A stretch of DNA of 44,891 nt. Origin: an uncultured Collinsella sp. (GTDB lineage: Bacteria; Actinomycetota; Coriobacteriia; Coriobacteriales; Coriobacteriaceae). Location of the stretch: assembly GCA_958447445.1 (NCBI GenBank), contig CAUDAE010000003.1, forward strand, positions 1 through 44,891, in the 5' to 3' direction. This document shows, in pieces, positions 34,549 to 42,180 of the stretch (the first letter of the stretch is position 1; each line of letters begins with the position of its first letter). Position numbers and translations under genes: made by a program. The notes below the pieces were generated by a model that made no database searches, had not been told where the DNA came from, and worked only from the letters and a program-made list of their open reading frames with translations.

Positions 34549-34995
34549 ATGCAACGCATTCTTTTTATCTGCTATGGAAATATCTGTCGCTCGACGATGG
34601 CTGAGTCGGTGTTTACCGAGCTCGTGCGCCGCGCTGGGCGCGAGGCGGAGTTTGTCATCGATTCCGCTGCGACCTCGACCGAGGAGATCGGCAACCCGCC
34701 ACACCACGGTACCGTTGCCAAGCTGAGCGAGGTTGGGATTCCCGTCGTCGCACATCGTGCACGTCAGGTGCGTCGCGCGGAGTATGGCGACTGGGACCAC
34801 ATTGTCTATATGGACGACGAGAACGCCCGCGGCCTGTACCGAATTTTTGGGAAGGACCCCGATGGCAAGATCTCGCGCCTGCTCGATTGGACCGATCGCC
34901 CCGGCGACGTGGCCGATCCCTGGTACACCGGCAATTTCGACGCCACCTACCGCGATGTACTCGCCGGTTGCACCGCTATGCTCGAGCAGCTGTAG
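34549..34995 (+). CDS. Low-molecular-weight protein tyrosine phosphatase
   Basis: Removes phosphate from tyrosine residues, or acts as an arsenate-reductase-like relative. The 148 residues start with the P-loop CYGNICRS (CX5R), followed by the usual MAESVF helix. The general-acid aspartate is in DPWYTGNFDATYRDV. AGAAAGGAAG precedes ATG at 34549. It starts 34 bases after the ATPase stop and may be co-transcribed with it. No tyrosine kinase is in the window. Confidence 0.92.
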   Translation: MQRILFICYGNICRSTMAESVFTELVRRAGREAEFVIDSAATSTEEIGNPPHHGTVAKLSEVGIPVVAHRARQVRRAEYGDWDHIVYMDDENARGLYRIFGKDPDGKISRLLDWTDRPGDVADPWYTGNFDATYRDVLAGCTAMLEQL

Positions 34996-35039
34996 GCGCT
35001 CGGGCGGCGCGGGCACACGGGCCACGCCATCGGCATAAA

Positions 35040-35107
35040 ACGAGCGTGGATTTTCTCCCACTTTGAGCGTTCGAGCGCGCTCTAAACGGGAGAAAATCCA
35101 CGCTCGT
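35040..35107. repeat. Cruciform repeat F2 at the left edge of the IS
   Basis: Perfect 20-bp arms (35040-35059 and 35088-35107) around 28 bases with a nested GAGCG...CGCTC stem. It abuts the left end of the IS3-family element. An 18-base near copy of the right arm (one mismatch) lies at 36419-36436, just beyond the right end of the IS. Confidence 0.8.
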
Positions 35108-36406
35108 GGGGGTGCGGACAGAAAGTTGGACCGCGGGGCGGTCCGGACTGTGGGTTCGCATGTACAGCAGGGAGAAGGTCGAGCTCTTCCTCCTGGCGAC
35201 GGAGGACGGCATGGGGCCCACCGCCGCCGCGAAGTTCGCGGGGGTCTCGGTGGGCGCGGCCAAGAAGTGGGCGACGGGGCACCTCCCGCACAGCTACACC
35301 GGGGCGCGCTGTAGAATCGGGGCGAGGAAACCGCCGCGGAAGGAGGCCAGCTTGGGCCCCGACAAGTCGATCTACGCCCCGCCCGCGACCGGCCCGCTCG
35401 CCGGGCTCAACGAGGACCAGATAGAGAACCTGCTGCTCAGGGCGGTGTTGGCCGACCTAAAAGCGGAAGGGTGGGACCCGGCTTCGATCTCGAACAGGAG
35501 CAAGTGCGAGCTCGGCGAGAGATTGAGGCGGGCGACCGCCCTGCCCCTCCGCTCGATCACAGGTTTCTTGAGGATATCGAAGAGCTCCTATGAGTACTGG
35601 AGGCCCCGCGTCGCCGCGCCGCGCGACCGCGACGCCGACATACGCGACCGCGTGGTGCGCATCTTCCGCGAGGGCTCGGGGTGCTGGGGGTACCGCACCG
35701 TCTGGGCGCACCTGCGCCGCGAGGGCGTCCGGGCCAGCGAGAAGCGCGTGGCCCGCGTGATGCGCGAGGAGGGCCTCGAGGTCGTCTACAACAGGAGGCG
35801 CGCCCGGGGCTACAGCTCCTACGCCGGCGAGGTCTCCAAGGCGCCGGAGAACCTCGTGAACAGGAGGTTCCGCGCCGACGAGCCCAACCGGCTGTGGCTC
35901 ACCGACATCACCGAGTTCAGGCTCCCGGGCGGCGAGAAGGTCTACCTGAGCCCGGTCGTCGACTGCTTCGACGGGATGCCCGTCGCCTGGTCGATCGGGC
36001 TGCACCCCGACAAGCGCCTCGCGAACTCGAGCCTGCTCAAGGCCTGCGCGGCGAGGCCGGCGGGCGCGCGCACGACGATCCACTCGGACCGGGGCGGCCA
36101 CTACCGCTGGCCGGAGTGGATCGGGATCTGCGAGGAGGACGGCCTGGTCAGGAGCATGTCCGCGAAGGGCTGCAGCCCGGACAACTCGGCCTGCGAGGGC
36201 TTCTTCGGCCGCCTCAAGAACGAGTTCTTCCGCTACAGGGACTGGGAGGGCGTGACGGCCGAGGAGTTCATGGGCAGGCTCGAGGCCTACCTCGTGTACT
36301 ATCGCGAGGAGCGGATAAAGAAGTCCCTCGGGTGGCTGAGCCCGATGGAGTACCGCAGGAAGCTTGGATACGCCTAGGCGCGGTCCAAGAAATCGTCCGC
36401 ACCCCC
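35108..36406 (+). mobile_element. IS3-family insertion sequence, apparently complete
   Basis: About 1299 bp bounded by 27-base terminal inverted repeats (35108-35134 and 36380-36406): GGGGGTGCGGAC, seven unmatched bases, then TGGACCGC at both ends. CGT directly precedes the left end and directly follows the right end, consistent with a 3-bp target duplication. It has one transposase gene. GC content and AGG-rich codon use differ from neighbouring genes. It inserted next to cruciform F2. Confidence 0.88.
35160..36377 (+). CDS. IS3-family transposase, single-frame (OrfA and OrfB fused)
   Basis: 405 residues. The N-terminal helix-turn-helix (about 3-40, MYSREKVELFLLATEDG) corresponds to OrfA. 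A linker and the HTH_21-like segment (about 150-210) follow, then the rve integrase core with Asp249 (WLTDITEF), Asp310 (HSDRGGHY) and Glu346 (SACEGFFGRLKNEFF), 35 residues apart as in DDE(35)E. Most IS3 elements need a -1 frameshift to join these parts; here they are one frame. I chose ATG at 35160: an earlier in-frame GTG at 35106 lies outside the left end of the element and cannot belong to it. Confidence 0.93.
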   Translation: MYSREKVELFLLATEDGMGPTAAAKFAGVSVGAAKKWATGHLPHSYTGARCRIGARKPPRKEASLGPDKSIYAPPATGPLAGLNEDQIENLLLRAVLADLKAEGWDPASISNRSKCELGERLRRATALPLRSITGFLRISKSSYEYWRPRVAAPRDRDADIRDRVVRIFREGSGCWGYRTVWAHLRREGVRASEKRVARVMREEGLEVVYNRRRARGYSSYAGEVSKAPENLVNRRFRADEPNRLWLTDITEFRLPGGEKVYLSPVVDCFDGMPVAWSIGLHPDKRLANSSLLKACAARPAGARTTIHSDRGGHYRWPEWIGICEEDGLVRSMSAKGCSPDNSACEGFFGRLKNEFFRYRDWEGVTAEEFMGRLEAYLVYYREERIKKSLGWLSPMEYRRKLGYA

Positions 36407-36439
36407 CGTTATCTCGGTGGGAGAAAATCAACGCTCATG

Positions 36440-36472
36440 AATGTGACAAAGGGACTGTCCCTTTGCCACATC
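36440..36472. repeat. GTGACAAAGGGAC-type palindrome
   Basis: 33 bases, near perfect (one changed base in the right arm, CCACATC end). It lies between the IS right flank and the stop of the second ATPase gene, 12 bases from that stop. Confidence 0.75.
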
Positions 36473-36483
36473 CGGGACTGGCC

Positions 36484-37845
36484 CTAGACCGGCTTGACCT
36501 CCAGCTTTATCCCCTCGGCGCAGGAGTCGCCCAAAACATCCGAAAGGGCCCAGGTCGCATATAGCGGCAAATAGAGAACCGCTCCGTTGCGCTCAACGTT
36601 GCCTCTCGAGAAAACAATCCCGAGCCTTACGCCATATTCAGCCGTATCAAGCACATGACCGAGCGCAGCGTGCGCGTGGTAATAGGAGCCCGATTTAACC
36701 TCGATCGGAACAGCCGTCCCATCCGGTCCATCGACCACAAAGTCCACTTCACCGCGCTTTTTTGTCTGATAGTAGTAAAGCTGGCGATTTTGGGCAGCCA
36801 GCTGCTGGGCCACCACGTTTTCGTAAATGCCGCCCAGATTGGGCTCCTTGCTATCAAGATACGCCGCTTGGGCGACTCCAACGGGGTAGCGCGCCATCAA
36901 CATGCCCGTATCCGATTGGTATAGCTTGAACTGCGATGGCCGTGCCGTCTTGAGCAGGGGCGACTTTGGCTCGGTTACGATATCGGCTTTGAGAGCAACG
37001 CCGGCATCGACAAGCCAGACAAAATCTCGCTGGTACTTCTCATAATGCGCCTTGGGGTCAATGGAATTGAGCACGAAACGCTTGTGTTCGCCCTCAAGCA
37101 TAATGGGGAGCTGATCGTAGATGCTCTGCACCTGAAGGGCACGCCAACTTGCATACTTGGAAATATCCCGTCGGTACTGTTCGTTGAGCTCGGACTGTAG
37201 CTGACGAACAGAGGCAAGGTCGCCCCGCGTGTCAAGGAAACGCTGCACGACCTCCGGCATTCCGCCGACAACGGTATAGGTCCTGAAGTTTGCCATCATC
37301 GCGTCATGAATGTAACCAGGAATGGGCTTCTCGCTGATACACGCGTCGCGTATCGTTTGGCGAGCCCCCTCGCTCACCCCGGTTGCCCAGCAAAACTCCT
37401 CAAAATCGAGCGGGAACATCCTAAGCTCGTGGACATACCCCACGGGATAGGACCTGACACCCTTGAACTGGGTCCCAAGCATTGACCCCGAAAACGCCCA
37501 GCGGCACCTCCCGTCCTCAACAAGGAACTTTGCCATCGTCATGATGTCGGGGGCCTCTTGGACCTCATCGATAAACACGAGCGTTTTGCCTGGCGCTATC
37601 GGCTTTCCCGAAAGAAGCGTCACCCTGCTGATGAAATCATCGGCATCTCGCGCCTCGAGAAGAGCATCTTTTGCCTGGCGATTTTCCATGAGGTTGAGTT
37701 CGATGTAGGTTGCGTGGTTGGCTTTGCCAAACGCGCGAATCGAATAGCTTTTGCCGATCTGGCGAGAACCCGTGATGAATAAGGCCTTTTGCTCGGCAGA
37801 CTTCAGCCAACGCTCCAGCTCTGCCGCTATTTTCCTGCGCAGCAT
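36484..37845 (-). CDS. AAA ATPase with DUF4143 C-terminal domain (second copy)
   Basis: 453 residues. Walker A GSRQIGKS is at about 26-33, Walker B is LVFIDEVQEAPD, and the sensor-like FSGSMLG follows. The DUF4143 part ends with GEVDFVVDG...VPIEVKSG, the same nuclease-like spacing as the first copy. ATG at 37845 has GAGGGGAG upstream; an upstream in-frame start at 37869 would run into the repeats. Low overall identity to the first ATPase suggests independent acquisition rather than recent duplication. It is flanked by GTGACAAAGGGAC-type palindromes on both sides. Confidence 0.88.
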   Translation of the reverse strand: MLRRKIAAELERWLKSAEQKALFITGSRQIGKSYSIRAFGKANHATYIELNLMENRQAKDALLEARDADDFISRVTLLSGKPIAPGKTLVFIDEVQEAPDIMTMAKFLVEDGRCRWAFSGSMLGTQFKGVRSYPVGYVHELRMFPLDFEEFCWATGVSEGARQTIRDACISEKPIPGYIHDAMMANFRTYTVVGGMPEVVQRFLDTRGDLASVRQLQSELNEQYRRDISKYASWRALQVQSIYDQLPIMLEGEHKRFVLNSIDPKAHYEKYQRDFVWLVDAGVALKADIVTEPKSPLLKTARPSQFKLYQSDTGMLMARYPVGVAQAAYLDSKEPNLGGIYENVVAQQLAAQNRQLYYYQTKKRGEVDFVVDGPDGTAVPIEVKSGSYYHAHAALGHVLDTAEYGVRLGIVFSRGNVERNGAVLYLPLYATWALSDVLGDSCAEGIKLEVKPV

Positions 37846-37870
37846 AGGCTCTCCCCTCAGTGTCATCAAA

Positions 37871-37955
37871 TGAAATGCAAAGTTTTATGCGCTTGATTAT
37901 CGATGAAATGTAGGATTTTTAGAACCTAAAATCGGATGAAATGCAGAGATTTGAA
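37871..37955 (-). promoter_or_regulatory. Three 33-bp-spaced direct repeats upstream of the second DUF4143 ATPase
   Basis: On the plus strand TGAAATG[CT]A[AG][AG][AG][AT]TTT-like units start at 37871, 37904 and 37937, exactly 33 bp apart. The nearest is about 26 bp from the start codon. The sequence is unrelated to the sites before the first ATPase, but the number, spacing and distance to the start codon match. Confidence 0.75.
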
Positions 37956-37986
37956 ATTATAAGCAAAAGAAGGGGCAGCCCCGGCG

Positions 37987-38019
37987 AATGTGACAAAGGG
38001 ACTGTCCCTTTGTCACATT
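37987..38019. repeat. GTGACAAAGGGAC-type palindrome, perfect copy
   Basis: Perfect 33-base odd palindrome, arms AATGTGACAAAGGGAC and GTCCCTTTGTCACATT around a central T. It lies 8 bases from the end of the TIGR04076-like gene. Confidence 0.85.
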
Positions 38020-38027
38020 GCGCTCGA

Positions 38028-38357
38028 CTACTCGTCGACGATCTCGGCAAGCCAGACGTTCAGCGTATCGACCTCGGGGCAGCAGAACTTTGCCGTACCG
38101 GGCTCGTTGCCAGGCACGGTTCCGCCATAGCGCAGGATATCGATATAGGGAAAGCCCACATGGCAGGCCATGGCACACATCTTGCCGCGGTCTCGGTCGA
38201 AGTCGAAGACGTCACCCGGCTTGTGCCCGTGATGGCAGCGGCATGTGCCTAGCTGGTCCACGCAGCTCACGCGGATACGCGGACGCTTGCCACGCGGCGC
38301 ACCGAGCGGCTTGTTCTCGCCCGCTGCCTCGGTTCCGCTCTCGTCGGCGTTACTCAT
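38028..38357 (-). CDS. TIGR04076-like small cysteine-rich protein
   Basis: 109 residues. After a charged N-terminal tail the conserved part reads RVSCVDQLGTCRCHHGHKPGDVF, GKMCAMACH and KFCCPEVD, with eight cysteines and several histidines. That pattern fits the uncharacterised TIGR04076 family and suggests metal or cofactor binding (inference). ATG at 38357 overlaps the pyridoxamine kinase stop by 8 bases (ATGAGTAA), so the two are translationally coupled. Confidence 0.8.
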   Translation of the reverse strand: MSNADESGTEAAGENKPLGAPRGKRPRIRVSCVDQLGTCRCHHGHKPGDVFDFDRDRGKMCAMACHVGFPYIDILRYGGTVPGNEPGTAKFCCPEVDTLNVWLAEIVDE

Positions 38358-39174
38358 GGTCAATCACATCCAGGCAGGCCTCGATGGGAAGGCCAGCCGA
38401 CTTGTCCTCTTGGTCGGCATTGCGCTCGATAAGCTCAGCCACCACGCGCATGGCATCGGACGTCGCGCGCTGCAGACTCCAACCTGCCATAACGCGGCCG
38501 ACGAGCACCGCCGAGAACGTGTCGCCCGTGCCCGGGAAATAGACCGGAATGAGCTCAAAGGGAATCGTAAAGTACTCCCCCGCCACATGGTCGTAACCGA
38601 TAACCGCGTTCGTGCCATTGACCACGGCGCTCGTAATGACCACCGACTTGGCACCCAGCTCGCGCACGGCGTCCACAAGGACGCGGGCCTCGTCGGGCGT
38701 GATTTGCTCGGCGATAGGCGTATCGGTGAGCAGGCATGCCTCGGTATAGTTGGGCACCGCGTAGTCTGCGCACTCCAGCAGATGCCGCATAAGGCCAATC
38801 GTGGACTCGGGCACGCCCGCATAGAGCTTGCCGTTGTCGCCCATGATGGGGTCGACGAACACCTTGGTGCCCTTTTGCGCGCGACGGTGGCAGAAGTCCG
38901 AAATAATGCGCGTCTCTTCCTCGGTCACGATAAAGCCGGTGGAGATGGCGTCGAACTCAAAGCCGAGATCCTCCCAGATGGCGAGGCTCTGGCGCACGTA
39001 CTCGGTGGTGTCATGGATGTAGAACTTGGGATAGTTGAGCGTATCGGACACAAGTGCCGTCGGCAGATTGTGGATACGGTAACCCATGTGCGACAGCACC
39101 GGCAGCATGGCGGAAAGCGCGACCTTGCCGTAGCCGCACATATCGTTGATCAGCAGCAGCTGAGTGTTCTTCAT
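38350..39174 (-). CDS. Pyridoxamine/pyridoxal kinase-like PfkB-family kinase
   Basis: Likely phosphorylates vitamin B6 vitamers. The 274 residues have an N-terminus, INDMCGYGKVALSAMLPVLS, characteristic of the PdxY group. The anion hole and catalytic Asp are in FPGTGDTFSAVLVGRVM. VDPIMGDNG and NYTEACLLT are typical of the fold. A role as hydroxymethylpyrimidine kinase is less likely given the N-terminal pattern. Coupled to the TIGR04076-like gene downstream. Confidence 0.87.
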   Translation of the reverse strand: MKNTQLLLINDMCGYGKVALSAMLPVLSHMGYRIHNLPTALVSDTLNYPKFYIHDTTEYVRQSLAIWEDLGFEFDAISTGFIVTEEETRIISDFCHRRAQKGTKVFVDPIMGDNGKLYAGVPESTIGLMRHLLECADYAVPNYTEACLLTDTPIAEQITPDEARVLVDAVRELGAKSVVITSAVVNGTNAVIGYDHVAGEYFTIPFELIPVYFPGTGDTFSAVLVGRVMAGWSLQRATSDAMRVVAELIERNADQEDKSAGLPIEACLDVIDHE

Positions 39175-39354
39175 GAGTGTCCCCCTTGGGTCGGGCGCGG
39201 CGCGACGGCGCCACAGTGCGACTAAGTGTAGCGCAGGGGACGTTGTGAGCGGGCGCTACGGTCGCGAAGAGCGCATTGTTGCGGAAAGGTTTCGGAAATG
39301 GGAGGCAAGTCACGGCAGTAGCGGCACAGTAGCTGCCACCTATTTACTACCATT

Positions 39355-39510
39355 CCAAAACTATGCCGGATTACTACGATAAACCGCCAGTCTCCAACCA
39401 CAACAAATTGCACTCCAGCAAAACCGCAGGTAGACAGCTTGTGATTTTCCGAAAAACAATGCCGAGGTCTGAGATTTCGAATTCATCGTAGTAATTCGGC
39501 ATAGTTTTGG
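39355..39510. repeat. 156-bp inverted-repeat element with a possible mini-ORF
   Basis: 26-base ends (39355-39380 and 39485-39510) are inverted repeats with 25 of 26 matching. The 104-base interior is AT-richer than the surroundings. On the minus strand an ATG inside the right arm (39502) opens a frame that ends with a TAG in the left arm (39374), 42 residues starting MPNYYDEFEISDLG. No target duplication or ribosome site is evident. It could be a MITE-like element or a structured RNA. 39175-39354 shows no gene. Confidence 0.65.
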
Positions 39511-39547
39511 GCAAAGCAGCTTCGGAAGGGTGCCACCGCAGCCCAAA

Positions 39548-39579
39548 ATGATCCGTTATCCTCCGTCCCCCACGGATCA
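39548..39579. repeat. Short hairpin repeat (family C)
   Basis: TGATCCGT/ACGGATCA 8-bp arms around a pyrimidine-rich loop. 28 of 32 bases match 25163-25194, which lies inside the M20 peptidase gene. Confidence 0.6.
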
Positions 39580-39629
39580 CTCAAATGCCAACCCAGGCAG
39601 CGCTGCAGATTGAGGACGGACAGCGAAAG

Positions 39630-39765
39630 CGTTCCTAAGCGAGCAAGGTGGCGTGAAAGAGGAGGGCATAGGCCTTGTGGCCATGCCCGACGATTGAACG
39701 CCAGATTGCCGCTTAGGAACGTTTGCAGCGTCGAGCGGTTACGGCGTTTGGCAAAACGCCGTAAC
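39630..39765 (-). repeat. Structured element, copy A3 (orphan)
   Basis: Outer stem of 12 perfect pairs (39630-39641 with 39710-39721). The inner hairpin has a GGGCAT basal stem, one-base bulge, GGCC/GGCC apical stem and 4-base loop. The terminal hairpin is 39738-39765. Unlike the other copies it does not follow a stop codon; it lies between the divergent kinase and marR genes, ending 18 bases before the marR -35 box. Confidence 0.82.
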
Positions 39766-39782
39766 TTAATAAGTTTGGTACC

Positions 39783-39845
39783 TTGACATTGGTTTCTCAT
39801 GCTCCTAGATTGGTTAGGCACAAAACAATTCCACTACCTAACTAA
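39783..39845 (+). promoter_or_regulatory. marR-ABC operon promoter with inverted-repeat operator candidate
   Basis: TTGACA (39783-39788), 17-base spacer, TAGATT (39806-39811). Overlapping and following the -10 box are arms TTGGTTAGG (39810-39818) and CCTAACTAA (39837-39845), which pair at 8 of 9 positions. This is a likely site for autoregulation by the MarR protein. Confidence 0.65.
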
Positions 39846-39866
39846 AGAAAGGAGCAACACTAATTC

Positions 39867-40373
39867 ATGTGCGATGAACCTCTTAACCTTTGTTCGCACG
39901 AGCCCGACGGCGACCCGTCACAGCCGGCGGATGCACCCGAAGCGGTTAGCTCAGAAGACAAGCTTGCCAAGCGCATCCTCAATGGCCTGGGCTTTTGCGG
40001 CCATTACATGCATTTTCATGGCGGAGGCGTGTCCGGCAAGGCGCCCATCATCTGCCTGCTGGCCAAGCAACCCGGCGGCGAGATGTCGCATCAGGAACTC
40101 GGCATGCACTTTGACCTCAAGCCGGGGTCGCTTTCCGAGATCCTGTCCAAGCTCGAGCTCAACGGCCTCATCGAGCGCAGCCGTAACCCCAAGGATCGAC
40201 GGCGGCTCACCATTCGCCTGACCGAAACCGGCCGGGAAAACGCCCGCATCGACCAGGCAGCCCGCATTCGCTTTAGAGAGCAGGCCTTTGGCGCCCTCAC
40301 CCACGACGAGCGCGAGCAGCTCGCCGAAATGCTCGAGAAAATCCGTGTAACCTGGGAGGAACTGGATGATTAA
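39867..40373 (+). CDS. MarR-family transcriptional regulator
   Basis: 168 residues. The winged-helix domain spans about 50-130, with recognition-helix region SHQELGMHFDLKPGSLSEILSKLE and wing RSRNPKDRRRLTIRLTETG. The N-terminal 45 residues are acidic and include cysteines. A FCGHYMHFHGGG stretch (Cys/His-rich) before the DNA-binding domain could bind metal or sense redox state (inference). AGGAG lies 12 bases before ATG. Its stop overlaps the first ABC gene by 8 bases, so it probably controls the exporter. Confidence 0.9.
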   Translation: MCDEPLNLCSHEPDGDPSQPADAPEAVSSEDKLAKRILNGLGFCGHYMHFHGGGVSGKAPIICLLAKQPGGEMSHQELGMHFDLKPGSLSEILSKLELNGLIERSRNPKDRRRLTIRLTETGRENARIDQAARIRFREQAFGALTHDEREQLAEMLEKIRVTWEELDD

Positions 40374-42180
40374 AACCCTCATGGGCAGCATCCGCGACTA
40401 TATAAAAGTCACCGTTGCCACGCCGTTGCTCGTGCTTGGCGAGGTGCTCTGCGAGATGCTGATTCCATTTATCACCGCCAACCTGATCGACGCCATCAAA
40501 GATGGCACCACCGTAGCCGAGATGCTTCCCACCGCGGGCTTTTTGGTGCTCATCGCGCTGACGTCGCTTGCTTTTGGCGCCGCTGCCGGCGTCACCTGCA
40601 GCCATGCGAGTTGCGGCTTCGCTAAGAACCTGCGTCACGACCTGTTCTACAAGATCCAGACGTTCAGCTTTGCCAACATCGATGAGTTCTCGAGCTCCTC
40701 GCTCGTCACGCGCCTGACCACCGATATCAACAACGTGCAGCAGGCCTTTATGATGATCATCCGTATCGCCGTGCGCGCGCCGCTGGTATTGATCTTCGCC
40801 TTTACCATGGCATTTATCATGGGCGGCAGCGTCGCCATGGTCTACCTGGTCATCATTCCGCTGCTGGGCTTTGGGCTGTTCTTTATCATCTTTAAGGTGC
40901 GTCCCATCTTCTCGCGCGTGTTCCACAAGTACGACGCCCTTAACGAGTCCGTCGAGGAAAACGTCACCGGCATGCGCGTGGTCAAGAGCTATGTGCGCGA
41001 AGACTTTGAGAAGGAGAAGTTCGCGACCGCCGCACGCGACGTCCAAATGGACTTCACCCGCGCCGAGAAGCTGCTGGCCTTTAACAACCCCATGATGAAC
41101 ATCTGCGTCAACGGCGCGTTCGTCGTCATCATCTACCTGGGCTCCAAGCTCATCATCACGAGCCAGGGCACCCTGTTCGACGTGGGCCAGCTCTCCTCGA
41201 TCTTTACCTATGGCTTCCAGATCCTTATGACCCTGATGCAGCTGTCGATGATCTTTGTCATGGTGACCATGGCCGACGAATCGGCGCACCGCATCACCGA
41301 GGTGCTGGCCGCCGAGCCCACGATCGCCGATCCCGCCGAGCCCGTGCTCGAGGTCGCCGATGGCTCCATCGACTTTGACCACGTGAGCTTTAAGTATTCC
41401 GCGCATGCGAAGCGCCAGGCGCTCGACGATATCGACCTGCACATTAAGAGCGGCGAGACCATCGGCATCATCGGCGGTACCGGCTCGGCCAAGTCCACGC
41501 TCGTAAACCTCATCGCCCGCCTGTACGACACCACCGAAGGCACCGTGCGCGTGGGCGGCGTGGACGTGCGCGACTACGACTTGGACGCGCTGCGCCACCA
41601 AGTGGCCATGGTGCTGCAGAAAAACGTGCTGTTTAGCGGCACGATTGCCGAGAACCTGCGTTGGGGCGACCCGAACGCCACCGACGAAGAGGTCCGCGAG
41701 GCCGCGCATCTGGCCTGCGCCGACGAGTTTGTCGACGGCTTCCCCAAGGGCTATGACACCTGGATCGAACAGGGCGGCTCCAATGTTTCCGGCGGTCAGA
41801 AGCAGCGCCTGTGCATTGCGCGTGCCCTGCTGCGTCGCCCCAAGATTTTGATCCTGGACGACTCCACCAGCGCCGTCGACACCAAGACCGACGCCAAGAT
41901 CCGCGCAGGGTTGGCAAGCTATCTGCCCAACACGACCAAGCTCATCATCGCCCAGCGCATTAGCTCCGTGCAGGACGCAGACCGCATCATCGTCATGGAG
42001 GGCGGCCGTATCGCTCAGATCGGCAACCACGACGAACTGCTCAAGACGAGCGAGATCTACCGCGAGACCTTTACCTCGCAAAACAAGATGTCTGCCGAAG
42101 GCGAAGGGGCCGTCAAGGCCGACACCGAGGCATCCGTAACGCAAGCTCAGACCCAGGAAGGGGGCGAGGCACATGAGTAA
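40366..42180 (+). CDS. Heterodimeric ABC exporter half, degenerate ATP site
   Basis: 604 residues: six-helix membrane domain (about 15-320) and nucleotide-binding domain. Walker A is GGTGSAKST (about 369-377), signature VSGGQKQRLCIARALL (about 473), and Walker B LILDDSTSAVD (about 494). The catalytic glutamate after Walker B is Asp, the mark of the non-hydrolysing half in TM287/288-type exporters. Its partner starts 8 bases before this stop. It may export drugs, lipids or peptides; the substrate is unknown. Confidence 0.93.
   Translation: MIKTLMGSIRDYIKVTVATPLLVLGEVLCEMLIPFITANLIDAIKDGTTVAEMLPTAGFLVLIALTSLAFGAAAGVTCSHASCGFAKNLRHDLFYKIQTFSFANIDEFSSSSLVTRLTTDINNVQQAFMMIIRIAVRAPLVLIFAFTMAFIMGGSVAMVYLVIIPLLGFGLFFIIFKVRPIFSRVFHKYDALNESVEENVTGMRVVKSYVREDFEKEKFATAARDVQMDFTRAEKLLAFNNPMMNICVNGAFVVIIYLGSKLIITSQGTLFDVGQLSSIFTYGFQILMTLMQLSMIFVMVTMADESAHRITEVLAAEPTIADPAEPVLEVADGSIDFDHVSFKYSAHAKRQALDDIDLHIKSGETIGIIGGTGSAKSTLVNLIARLYDTTEGTVRVGGVDVRDYDLDALRHQVAMVLQKNVLFSGTIAENLRWGDPNATDEEVREAAHLACADEFVDGFPKGYDTWIEQGGSNVSGGQKQRLCIARALLRRPKILILDDSTSAVDTKTDAKIRAGLASYLPNTTKLIIAQRISSVQDADRIIVMEGGRIAQIGNHDELLKTSEIYRETFTSQNKMSAEGEGAVKADTEASVTQAQTQEGGEAHE

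Noticed and set aside
35106..35159. In-frame GTG at 35106 as the transposase start
   Set aside because: It lies outside the left terminal repeat of the insertion sequence, so it depends on the insertion site and cannot be the native start.
38018..38542. Plus-strand open frames over the kinase and TIGR04076-like genes
   Set aside because: Arg/Ser/Pro-rich antisense translations; the minus-strand proteins have clear family motifs.
41467..41494. Broken Walker A (GSAKST) in the first ABC half
   Set aside because: The lysine and Ser/Thr are intact, and Ala/Ser at this place is common in this exporter group; the meaningful change is Asp for Glu after Walker B.
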